NCBI RefSeq assembly: GCF_026262505.1
Contig: NC_067205.1
Span: 24,585,585 to 24,649,584, forward strand
Direction: 5' to 3'
DNA from: Trichomonas vaginalis G3
Taxonomy: Eukaryota; Parabasalia; Trichomonadida; Trichomonadidae
DNA length: 64,000 nucleotides
Of the stretch, positions 38,506 through 46,780 are shown in pieces. Position numbers and translations under genes: made by a program. Position 1 is the first letter of the stretch, and each line of letters begins with the position of its first letter. The notes beneath the pieces were generated by a model. That model had not been told where the DNA came from. It worked only from the letters and a program-made list of their open reading frames with translations, and made no database searches.

Positions 38506-38913
38506 TTATCTGCGTATAGTGCCACTAATAGCATTAATCCATGGCATGTCTGATAGTACACGTACTGACTGAACTAATGGCTTATGATTGTTCCAAATAG
38601 CTCCTCCAATGTATGCGTTATACTTATTGTTGTCAATAGTTTGTTGAGGTTGAACTATAGGTGTTTCAACAGGCTTGTCTCTACTGAAGTCACCACCAAG
38701 AGCTTTATTGAATGCTTTAAGATTCTTCGTTAATGCATTATCTTCACCTAATGTAGTTTTTGCAATTCTTTCACCAAGACTACCGATAACACCACCGACT
38801 TGACCAACTTGAGGGAAAAGTTTGTTAGCAATGTTAAATCCAGCACCTATTACAAGACCAGGATTTTTTTTCACCATACCCCATCCAGCTTTAACATAAT
38901 CGCCAAAACCCAT
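38506..38913 (-). CDS. 135-aa glycine-rich amphipathic virion-type protein
   Basis: MGFGDYVKAGWGMVKKNPGL, then VIGAGFNIANKLF and GQVGGVIGSLGERIAK: glycine-spaced amphipathic helices in the first 55 residues, like adenovirus pVI-type membrane-active proteins. The second half is polar and ends basic (NAISGTIRR). It lies 10 bp downstream of the ATPase gene and 20 bp upstream of the 1269-aa gene on the same strand. The remnant at 1-89 begins in the same style. Membrane lysis or internal virion role is inferred from composition. Confidence 0.5.
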   Translation of the reverse strand: MGFGDYVKAGWGMVKKNPGLVIGAGFNIANKLFPQVGQVGGVIGSLGERIAKTTLGEDNALTKNLKAFNKALGGDFSRDKPVETPIVQPQQTIDNNKYNAYIGGAIWNNHKPLVQSVRVLSDMPWINAISGTIRR

Positions 38914-38923
38914 TTATTTCTTC

Positions 38924-39823
38924 TTAAAATAATGTCATCTTTTGTTGCTTAACTTCTTTAAAGTCCGTCTTTCCTGCAACTATATGAACTTCCATATATG
39001 AACGAGGTGTTGGTAGCTCTTTGTATTTGTTCCATAACTCTTCCCAATCTTCTGTTGCTCCTGACTGTTCAATCATTGACTGAAAGTCTCTCATAGAATA
39101 ACCTTGAAAGATAACGAAGTCAGTGCATAGTCTCTTAATGTTTAAACATATATGTCTCCATGTTTGACACATGATGACAACAGTATAGTTATAATGTCTG
39201 ACCTTAGTGATGAAGTTCGCTAATGGTGAACGTGGGTCATTCAATAAGTCATGACCACCATAATCGTCTAACACTAATAGAGAATTACTGGGATACTTTG
39301 TGAAAGGATATTTGTTCAACTTCTTTACAACATATATTGCAATCTTCTTATACTCAAACTTTCCATCAGGTTTCCTTAGTTGATGCTTTGTTAAGATGTG
39401 TTCCATCTCCTCTGAAATTTTTTCGAACTTACTTTGAACGAACTCAACAATAGCGTAATACTTTGCTTTCATCTTAACGTTCTTCATTAAATAAGGCATA
39501 AGTTCTTTATCATCCTTTTTCAGTACTGGTGCTTTAACTTGACTCATAAATGTCTTCGCTGTTTTATCCATTGTTCCTGATGTTGCTGAGATAACTATTG
39601 AGTCATAATATGGAGTATTAGTGAAGCGGTCTGTTATCATTATATGACGAATAACACCATATGTCTTACCTGAACCCATCTTACCGCAGTAGAAATAAAC
39701 ACCATTAGTACAAAATGGATAATCATCAGAAAATGGCATAATGAGTGCATTGTTTAGTTCTTTACTATTCTTACGTGCTCCATCATGAAGAATCTTATCT
39801 ACTTGATTAATAACTTTCTCCAT
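38924..39823 (-). CDS. FtsK/HerA-type DNA-packaging ATPase (A32-like)
   Basis: 299 residues. Walker A is GKMGSGKT at 47-54 and Walker B is SLLVLDD at 181-187, followed by YGGHDLL. In Polintons and related viruses this ATPase pumps DNA into the capsid. A motif-III-like strand (YNYTVVIMCQTWRHI near 212) and a C-terminal FQGYSMRDFQSMIEQSG segment fit the A32-like group. The frame is complete with both ATP-binding motifs intact. It is divergent from the 356-aa gene across an 18-bp promoter. Confidence 0.85.
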   Translation of the reverse strand: MEKVINQVDKILHDGARKNSKELNNALIMPFSDDYPFCTNGVYFYCGKMGSGKTYGVIRHIMITDRFTNTPYYDSIVISATSGTMDKTAKTFMSQVKAPVLKKDDKELMPYLMKNVKMKAKYYAIVEFVQSKFEKISEEMEHILTKHQLRKPDGKFEYKKIAIYVVKKLNKYPFTKYPSNSLLVLDDYGGHDLLNDPRSPLANFITKVRHYNYTVVIMCQTWRHICLNIKRLCTDFVIFQGYSMRDFQSMIEQSGATEDWEELWNKYKELPTPRSYMEVHIVAGKTDFKEVKQQKMTLF

Positions 39824-39841
39824 CTTTTAGTTACATATAAA
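39824..39841. promoter_or_regulatory. 18-bp divergent promoter, ATPase/356-aa pair
   Basis: CTTTTAGTTACATATAAA between two ATGs; nearly the same as the reverse reading of 24708-24726. Both readings give T-run plus spacer plus A-rich start. Confidence 0.65.
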
Positions 39842-40912
39842 ATGTCTAAATATGATGGATTATACTATGAACATGTTATGAATGATGGCACGATAAGTGG
39901 TAATACAGTCTCATATAAATTACCGAGAGACTTCATTGAATATCCTGCGTCAAAAGCTCTTGAGATAAGAAAGATAAGTCTTGAGCATCCAGACTTTGAG
40001 TTTCTTGCTATTCCATTAGAAATGACAGATTCATCAAAATCAGTGAAAAAAAGGTTTGACATGAGATATTACATAAAACCCAACATGACTACACAGGAGT
40101 TGAATGAAGGTCTTATGGAAAAAATGACTGAGGCAAGTAGAGAATTTGTTGATTGTTACTATGATTCAAATGAAAATAAATTGAATGTATTAAGAAAAGG
40201 TACATCACCAATCATAACATTACCTTCATACAGTAGTATAGAAAAAAATGCCTTGAATTATAAATATGACATGTCCCTAGGAGATGTGTTGGATTTCATC
40301 ACTGCGTTATTAGAAACCACTGAAACAGACACAACATCAAGAAAACCAGAGCTTGTTTGGGAAGATGACCATGGTAGAACATTCACGCAAAAAGTAATTC
40401 CATCGAAAGCAAAATTTTTAGACTTATGGGAAAAAAAATATATCTCGCGAATGCATGTATATTATAGTTTTACCATAGCAGATTTCACTGACGAAAATGA
40501 TAAAGATAAAAAAACATATAAGTACTTTGATGAGCTTTTCATAACTATAGCGAATATCAGGTTTATCCTTGAGCGAAAGGGCAAACCAACATATAAATTT
40601 GTCGGTTATCAGATAAGAATAAATCCTCTCCTTGAGCCTTTAGTAACGTTGAGTAATATTGCTCATGATAACAAACAATTTATATGTAATGTGAATGAAC
40701 AGCTTGTGCCACCAAAATTTTACGATATCACTGGTTATAAAGATGCACTCGTGTTTGAGTTTTATAAGCGCTTTTCATTCAAAAGAGTTGAAGAATCAAC
40801 TGATGGTCAAAAAAAGGAATATTATGTAAAAGAACCATATGAAATTCCTAAAGACTCTAATATAATGGTTGAACTTATATTAGAGTCTGGTACTCAATCT
40901 CAACATAAATAG
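39842..40912 (+). CDS. 356-aa Polinton protein, possible minor virion component
   Basis: No family recognised with confidence. The N-terminus MSKYDGLYYEHVMNDGTISG resembles the YY-x(3)-M-(K/N)-(D/N)-G motif of two small proteins in this element. The body is beta-rich with YYDSNENKLNVLRKGTSP and FVGYQIRINPLLEPLVTLSN. There is a general likeness in layout to the protein at 23865-24707. It is the last gene before the right inverted repeat, in a place mirroring the major capsid gene. A capsid-associated role is a guess. Confidence 0.55.
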   Translation: MSKYDGLYYEHVMNDGTISGNTVSYKLPRDFIEYPASKALEIRKISLEHPDFEFLAIPLEMTDSSKSVKKRFDMRYYIKPNMTTQELNEGLMEKMTEASREFVDCYYDSNENKLNVLRKGTSPIITLPSYSSIEKNALNYKYDMSLGDVLDFITALLETTETDTTSRKPELVWEDDHGRTFTQKVIPSKAKFLDLWEKKYISRMHVYYSFTIADFTDENDKDKKTYKYFDELFITIANIRFILERKGKPTYKFVGYQIRINPLLEPLVTLSNIAHDNKQFICNVNEQLVPPKFYDITGYKDALVFEFYKRFSFKRVEESTDGQKKEYYVKEPYEIPKDSNIMVELILESGTQSQHK

Positions 40913-40972
40913 TTTACGTGACAGAATTTTTTTGACACGTAAAGTTTACATTTTAATGGAAGCGAACAACAA

Positions 40973-41135
40973 AGCTCCTGCTAGTGAATAAAGGTTAGTT
41001 TACATATGAACGTTTATTTTTACACATATATGCGTACATATGCGCGCCCGTATGGTGTCAGTTTTCTGTCACTTTTTTCATTGTGTCGGTGACTGTAGCT
41101 GTAGGCTACAGGCGACGCACAATGTATACTGTACT
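40973..41135 (-). repeat. Right Polinton terminal inverted repeat
   Basis: Reverse complement of 17587-17749 with about six mismatches, ending CAATGTATACTGTACT. It carries the same paired GTCACTTTT/AAAAGTGACA motifs. Confidence 0.92.
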
Positions 41136-41454
41136 AAAAACATCAACTAAAAGATTTCCAATTCAAGAAATGATATTTCCAAATTTGTCATATACATTTC
41201 TTATGGCATCATTCAATATATTTTTGTTTAATGGTCACATTCTCTTTATTGCTAAATATCACTGATTTTTTTTTAATTTTATCAATAAGGTGCCCATCCA
41301 AATTCATACATGATCCCTATTACTCATATGTAGTAAAACAATGCTCATCCGAATGTAACAGACCCGAGAAATAATTTTCAAAATCTAAGGTTTGCTTTTT
41401 CTATACAAACTTTTTAAGTCGCTAAATTGTTATGATGCAGTATAATAATAGCAT
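41136..41454. other. Host flank between Polinton and pseudokinase gene
   Basis: No gene supported. A short plus-strand frame begins inside the inverted repeat and runs to 41265 but has no signal. Before the insertion this sequence adjoined the PP5 upstream region. Confidence 0.55.
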
Positions 41455-41459
41455 TCATT
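41455..41459 (+). promoter_or_regulatory. Candidate initiator (TCATT) of the pseudokinase gene
   Basis: TCATT would give a leader of about 33 nt. A second candidate, TCATA at 41486-41490, overlaps the start codon itself. Confidence 0.45.
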
Positions 41460-41489
41460 TTTCTAATAAAAAATTTATTCAAAATTCAT

Positions 41490-44400
41490 ATGGATAATTG
41501 GGGAGCAAAACCCGAGAAAAAAATTAAAAGAGGAGGAAATAAGAAAACTATTAGAGTTCGTGGCAAGAAGGCCGACTACATACTAGTCACTGAAGCTGAA
41601 ATTCGAAAAGAAAATTTAAAAGACATTAAAAAATTTCTTAATGTTTACTATGCATCGATAAAAAACGACCCTGATCCAAATAAAAAACTCGTTGCTACCA
41701 AAATTAATAGAAATAACGTTCCAATTGAAATTCAACAGCAATTTATAACCGAAATCGAAGTTTGCAAGACTCTAAATCATAGTGGAGTTAATAAACCATA
41801 CGATTATGCCATTGACAATAACTTAGGCGGGCTTTTCATAATTTATGAATCTCCAATCATGGATTTTCTTGAAAACTATATCACAACGTACACAACATCA
41901 CCAATTACTGATTGCCATATGATCAAAATACTTATTGGTATCGCTTCTGCTGTTGCATATTTACATTCAAACGGATACGTCTGCGGAGACTTAAGGCTGG
42001 GCACTGTCTTTCTCAAATCGAAATTAGAACCAGTTATTATCAACTACAATCTCCCAGAACTCTATCCATGTCCTATTATTCCATATGAAACCAAAAAATC
42101 AGAGTATTCAGCCCCAGAACTTGAAAACAACTATGTAATAACACCAAAATCAGATGCATACTCGTTCGGTGTCATTTTATCTAAAATTTCTCAAAAATTA
42201 AATAATATCAAAGGAAAATTCTACCAAACAATGAAACAATTGTTTGAAATGTGTACAGACTTTGATCCATCAAAGCGACCATCATTTACTCTCATCGAGA
42301 AGATGCTTGTTGAAGGAGTTGAAGACATTCCTTATGTTCCAAGCCCATTTCAATCTTACATCACAGATATCATCAAAAGCAACCCGAATGGATCAATCTC
42401 ACCACATACTCCTCATGAATTCAGTGCTTTTGCTGATCAAATCATGACTTCTGTTGACAAATACATTTCTCCACTGAAAGATATTCTTCCGACCAAAATT
42501 ATTACTAAGGCAAGACGTAATATCCATCTCAGATGTCTTTTGATAAGTTTAATTGCGAGAAATACAGAAATGGTTTCAAATTGGATATTAACTAATTACA
42601 AACGCAATAAAATGCAAGATATCCAAGAAATTATGGATGCTGTAATGCAAACAACTATCATTTGCTATCAAAAAGTTGATATTTACGCAAAATTGACAAA
42701 AAATCTTTTCAAATTATCCCTATATTCAAATAAACTAGGATTTATACCAACATTTGTACTCCATAAGATCTATGCAACATTCGTTATGCACGATCCTTAT
42801 CCAAATTACATGCCTTACGTTGCATATTTGAGTGGTCTCTACAAACGAAAGGTTTTCAACATTTTCGAGATCATCCAGATGATCGAAGATTTATTTGAAG
42901 GTGCTCCGACTCCGATTTTTGCGATTCCTCTCTACATTTGGTTCCATAAAGATATCGACCGAAATTCTCCGGGAACTTCACAAAAAATGAATGATTTAAT
43001 CACCAAATCCGATGTCAGACAGGTGTTTAAATCATTCATTTCCGGTGAAAGTGAAGTTTCCAAGCTTTCCACGATAATTATGGCGGATGACATGACACAA
43101 TTCAAGAACTACATATTGGATCACCCAGAAGAGTTCTCATCCGTCATCAATCCAACTGTTTTCGAGGTCTGCCCCTATGCACAAGACAACATTACCGTTC
43201 CAGAATATGTTTTGTTGTATAATGCGCAGAAAATTTACACTTTTCTGAGGAATACGACAAAAGTATATGACGGCGATGACACAAAGATGATGCAGATGGC
43301 TATCATTGGTAACCATACGCTTTATCTCGAACAACATGAGTTAAATACGAGATCCGAAAACGTTGTTGAAGCTTCAGTTCAATTTCACAATTACGCAGCA
43401 TTGATTCAAGGTTACAACAGAGGAATCAAGCTTCGTAACGCTGAAAACCTCTTCTCCGCTGTGCAATTTACAAATTTAATTGCATTGTTGTTCATTTTAT
43501 CAGCAAATTCAGTTCCTCCTGCCAAGAAACATATTTCTTCCCAAGAAAAAGAAGAAACAAAACCAAAATCAACCGAAAATCCAAATCCAAATCCTTCTCA
43601 AAATTCCGAGCCTCAAAAAGTTTCTTCTCAAAATTCTGGACCCTCTCAAAATTCAGTTCCTTCTCAAAATTCAGGACCTTCTCAAATTTCTGAACCACCA
43701 AAAACGACGAGACCAACTCCACAAAGTCCTCAGAGACCAAATGCACAGAGGCCAAATCCACCAAACACGCAACCTTCTTCTCCACAACAAAATTCTCAAA
43801 TTCCGAAAACAAATGAAAATCAACCACAAAAAGTGACACAAAATTCTACGGAAAAAACTTCAGAAGAGAAGAAGAAAGAGGAAGAAGAGATCAACATGAG
43901 GATTATCACCATCAACAAAGAAGCTGCCAGACAAGCAACAGAGATCAGAGATCATTTTGGAGAAACAATTTTCCAAGCCGCAGTGAAAACAGGAGATTTC
44001 TTGTTTTTGAGACTTTTGCTTTCAATTCCAAATGTTAAACCATTTGCAACTGATTCATGGGGACAGAATGCAATTCACTGGGCATGTCGTCTTGGCTGCG
44101 ATTCCCCTAACCTCTGGGAAGAAAGCGCTGTAAGATATCCTTGGTGGTTTGGTTCCGATGAATCATTGATAACTGGCGAAAATTTGGTAAATTTGGTTGA
44201 TTTGTTCAGGAAATATCAGAATCCTGGATCATTCGCAGCTAAACTACTTTCCACACAAGAGAACATCGAACCATACAGTTCATTCAAAGAAAACGAAAGA
44301 ATGTTGAATGAATTGGCAATTGCAAGTTCAAATCTTGAAATTTGGAAAGCATCAAAACTCACTTTTGAACGAAGATTTGGTTCTCCTCATTGTCTTAAAC

Positions 44401-44747
44401 TCCTTTTAAAGTTCTCAACAAAACACATAAATGATGTTGATGAACAAGGAATGACTGCTTTACATTATGCAGCAATGAATGGAGGAGCAACAGTTGTTAA
44501 GATGCTGACAAATGTTTTCGGCGTTGACGTGAATGTTCAAGACAGAAAAGGAAGAACACCACTCCACATTGCAGCAAGAAACAACGACGCTTTGTGTTAC
44601 GCAATTATTTTGTCTTGCGGAAAAGTAAGACCTGAAATCGTTGACAACAAAAACAGAACAGCGTATGAAGTTGCTGTGAGAAAGAACTCACAAGATGTAC
44701 TTGATGTCGCTGAGAAAATGGCGGAAAAGCAATGTAGAATTGCTTAG
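41490..44747 (+). CDS. Pseudokinase-ankyrin protein
   Basis: 1085 residues. About 50-280 form a protein-kinase fold of TKL style, with KLVATKI for the ATP lysine and SAPELENN and SDAYSFGVIL for the C-lobe. The catalytic loop reads VCGDLRLGTVF where an active enzyme has HRDL-x(4)-N. The DFG position reads NYN. It is therefore probably catalytically dead and acts as a scaffold or switch. A central helical region follows. About 690-790 is low-complexity (QNS/PS/PQ repeats). The C-terminal 260 residues contain ankyrin repeats, clearest as GMTALHYAAMNGGATVVKML and GRTPLHIAARNNDALCYAII. The frame is intact. Partner and pathway unknown. Confidence 0.8.
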   Translation: MDNWGAKPEKKIKRGGNKKTIRVRGKKADYILVTEAEIRKENLKDIKKFLNVYYASIKNDPDPNKKLVATKINRNNVPIEIQQQFITEIEVCKTLNHSGVNKPYDYAIDNNLGGLFIIYESPIMDFLENYITTYTTSPITDCHMIKILIGIASAVAYLHSNGYVCGDLRLGTVFLKSKLEPVIINYNLPELYPCPIIPYETKKSEYSAPELENNYVITPKSDAYSFGVILSKISQKLNNIKGKFYQTMKQLFEMCTDFDPSKRPSFTLIEKMLVEGVEDIPYVPSPFQSYITDIIKSNPNGSISPHTPHEFSAFADQIMTSVDKYISPLKDILPTKIITKARRNIHLRCLLISLIARNTEMVSNWILTNYKRNKMQDIQEIMDAVMQTTIICYQKVDIYAKLTKNLFKLSLYSNKLGFIPTFVLHKIYATFVMHDPYPNYMPYVAYLSGLYKRKVFNIFEIIQMIEDLFEGAPTPIFAIPLYIWFHKDIDRNSPGTSQKMNDLITKSDVRQVFKSFISGESEVSKLSTIIMADDMTQFKNYILDHPEEFSSVINPTVFEVCPYAQDNITVPEYVLLYNAQKIYTFLRNTTKVYDGDDTKMMQMAIIGNHTLYLEQHELNTRSENVVEASVQFHNYAALIQGYNRGIKLRNAENLFSAVQFTNLIALLFILSANSVPPAKKHISSQEKEETKPKSTENPNPNPSQNSEPQKVSSQNSGPSQNSVPSQNSGPSQISEPPKTTRPTPQSPQRPNAQRPNPPNTQPSSPQQNSQIPKTNENQPQKVTQNSTEKTSEEKKKEEEEINMRIITINKEAARQATEIRDHFGETIFQAAVKTGDFLFLRLLLSIPNVKPFATDSWGQNAIHWACRLGCDSPNLWEESAVRYPWWFGSDESLITGENLVNLVDLFRKYQNPGSFAAKLLSTQENIEPYSSFKENERMLNELAIASSNLEIWKASKLTFERRFGSPHCLKLLLKFSTKHINDVDEQGMTALHYAAMNGGATVVKMLTNVFGVDVNVQDRKGRTPLHIAARNNDALCYAIILSCGKVRPEIVDNKNRTAYEVAVRKNSQDVLDVAEKMAEKQCRIA

Positions 44748-46160
44748 AATTTTTTTTATTAATTATTTTTTTTTAAATAAATTACCATGTATATTAGTTT
44801 GATCTATCAAAAATAATCAATAAATTTTTAAAGTTGAAATAGGATGATACCAGCTATTTTATCAAAATATCCTATAATATTGATATTTGGAATGTTTTGA
44901 AACATCAAATGTGCCTTCACTCCGAGGTGTTACCCCCTACATTTACTTTCGGTGAAAATTCGGTGATAACTTGGTACATTTATTGAGCTCGCATAGACAT
45001 TTAGAGAATAATTGATATTGATGATGTATTGTACAGGACATGATGTATAAATTTATTAAGATTATTTAATTAAACATTGTCGTCTACTTTTGATATATTG
45101 GATATTTCTAACATGCTTATAGATTTTTGGTTTTCTAGTCAGAGTTCCTCATGCAAATGGATTTTACATTAGAAATATGATTGCATTTCAATTTTTGATT
45201 TTCATTCATCTCATATCTCGACTTTGGCCCTGGGGTTTCCATATTATATATTCTTATTAGTAGAAGGACCCTCAACTTATGATATGTAATATAAAATTTC
45301 GAATAATTATGCTTAAATCAAATAAAAGTAAATGACGAATGTATATATTATCGAGGAAGCAAAAATTATGAGTTCAGTTGAATGACAAAATGCTTATTTT
45401 CAAAGTCAAAAATTGTCAGGAGAAATAAGAAAGAAAATATACACTTTGAAATAAAAGGATTGCTATGTGAATATATAGTCATGGTAAATAAAGCATATAA
45501 TAATACGTATAATGAAGTTTTAACGGGTCTTGATTTGAATTGGATTTTTTAAAGTCAATAGTAGGTATTTTAAATGAAGAATGTTTGGAAAATAATTTGA
45601 TTCTTTCGATAGATATTTTGATCAGGCAAATACACAAAACAATCATCACTCAAGGGATCATTTGAGAAAAATAACGATAAAAAATTGACGTTATTAGTTG
45701 ACAAGATTTTTGAAATGAAAGTAGAATGAATTAAAGCATCTCTGAGTCCGTATTCAGAAAAATATAACGTTTTTAATATTATTTTTGGTTAAATCGATTT
45801 TCTACCAAAAATGAATTCGATATTTTTAGTATGCTGAGAAGTTTAAAGAAAAATCTAATAGGCCTTAGCAGATTTAAATACAACTTTGTATAAATCTTAG
45901 CTCCTTATTGTTACACGGCAGGTAGCAATTTAAATTTATTGAATTTTAGAAAAAATCGGACCGTTTTTTTGGTAATGTAGTATGCGTAATGAATATTCAT
46001 CACAACCACATTTCAGTATTCAAATTTATCTATGGCATATTATTCGGCCGAATTTGAATAATTTTTTTATGGAATGATAAAGGGAAATTATCGTTAAAAA
46101 ATGATAGTATTTAAACACACAGTATGAATTTATCTGATTCGATGATTTTCGTAAATGACT
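44748..46160. other. 1.4-kb AT-rich intergenic region
   Basis: No gene, RNA or repeat was recognised. Short homopolymers and scattered stop codons in all frames are what I see. Confidence 0.6.
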
Positions 46161-46165
46161 TCACA
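46161..46165 (+). promoter_or_regulatory. Initiator (TCACA) of the TCTP gene
   Basis: TCACA fits TCA-Y-W and would give a leader of about 27 nt before the ATG at 46190. Confidence 0.6.
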
Positions 46166-46189
46166 ATTGCGGCTCTCGGCGGTTTCTAA

Positions 46190-46663
46190 ATGACAGCCGT
46201 CCGCTATAAAGATATCTTTACAGGACATGTCTTTCTAGACGAACACTATCCATTCCAGGAGGACGCCGAAAAGGGTGTATATGTTGTTCGCGGTAAATTT
46301 AAAGCTATATTCCATGAAGATCTTCCCCCAGATAATCCAAATAGTGTAGAGGTTGCAATTAATCTCGTTCGCGATTTCAAACTTGTAGAACTTAACTGGA
46401 CAAAAGATAAACTTATATTGTGGGCTAAGGACTACGTACAGATGATTAAACAACAACATCAGATGAATACAATCGAACAGAGTAATCCTTTCGTCTTATC
46501 ATTTGCCCATCTTGTTCGCTGGGTCTCTGCTAAGTTCAGAGATTTCCACTTCTATAAGCCACCGGGTGAGCAAACTCAGACTGTTATCTTCTGCTCATTC
46601 TTAGAAGATCAGATCACACCTGTCTTCTGGTATCCAAAGTGGTCTGTTGAACGTGAAGAGTAA
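46190..46663 (+). CDS. TCTP: Translationally controlled tumour protein (TCTP) homologue
   Basis: 157 residues, slightly shorter than the usual 170. TCTP is a small cytosolic protein linked to growth control, microtubules and calcium binding. The family order is visible: YKDIFTGHVFLDEHYPF at the N-terminus, matching Y-x-D-x(3)-G/H-E. The central helical hairpin follows (FKLVELNWTKDKLILWAKDY, then NPFVLSFAHLVRWVSAKFRD). The C-terminal strands are FHFYKPPGEQ and VIFCSFLEDQITPVFWYPKW, with the expected acidic end. The flexible acidic loop of typical TCTP is shortened. Assigned by overall pattern; sequence is divergent. Codon choice looks biased as in highly expressed genes, which fits TCTP. Confidence 0.8.
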   Translation: MTAVRYKDIFTGHVFLDEHYPFQEDAEKGVYVVRGKFKAIFHEDLPPDNPNSVEVAINLVRDFKLVELNWTKDKLILWAKDYVQMIKQQHQMNTIEQSNPFVLSFAHLVRWVSAKFRDFHFYKPPGEQTQTVIFCSFLEDQITPVFWYPKWSVEREE

Positions 46664-46780
46664 ATACATTTTCAAAACAGTTTCATTAACATAATTTCGG
46701 TTTTTCTTATCCCGATAAATTTCACGAGAAAAAAAAATATTTTCTTTTGACTTGAATAAACAAACATATTTACAATGAGT

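Larger units (their letters stand above)
17587..41135. mobile_element. Polinton (Maverick) element, near-complete
   Basis: 23.5 kb bounded by 163-bp inverted repeats that start 5'-AGTACAGTATACATTG and are about 96% identical. Family hallmarks present are a double-jelly-roll-type major capsid protein, protein-primed PolB, rve integrase and an FtsK/HerA-type packaging ATPase. Extra genes include a Dam-like methylase, a fibre-like protein, an amphipathic peptide and a 1269-aa repeat protein. Genes lie on both strands, tightly packed, with very short divergent promoters. Most look whole; I estimate four to six breaks overall. The matching inverted repeats suggest a fairly young insertion, much younger than the fragment at 1-1640. 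The expected 6-bp target duplication is not evident (GAAGAT left, AAAAAC right). A cysteine protease was not recognised. Confidence 0.93.

Noticed and set aside
41083-41265. 60-aa plus-strand frame starting in the right Polinton repeat
   Set aside because: Begins inside the inverted repeat at a non-standard place, has no initiator and no recognisable protein features.
43492-43839. 115-aa minus-strand frame in the pseudokinase gene
   Set aside because: Antisense shadow of the Q/N/S/P-rich linker.
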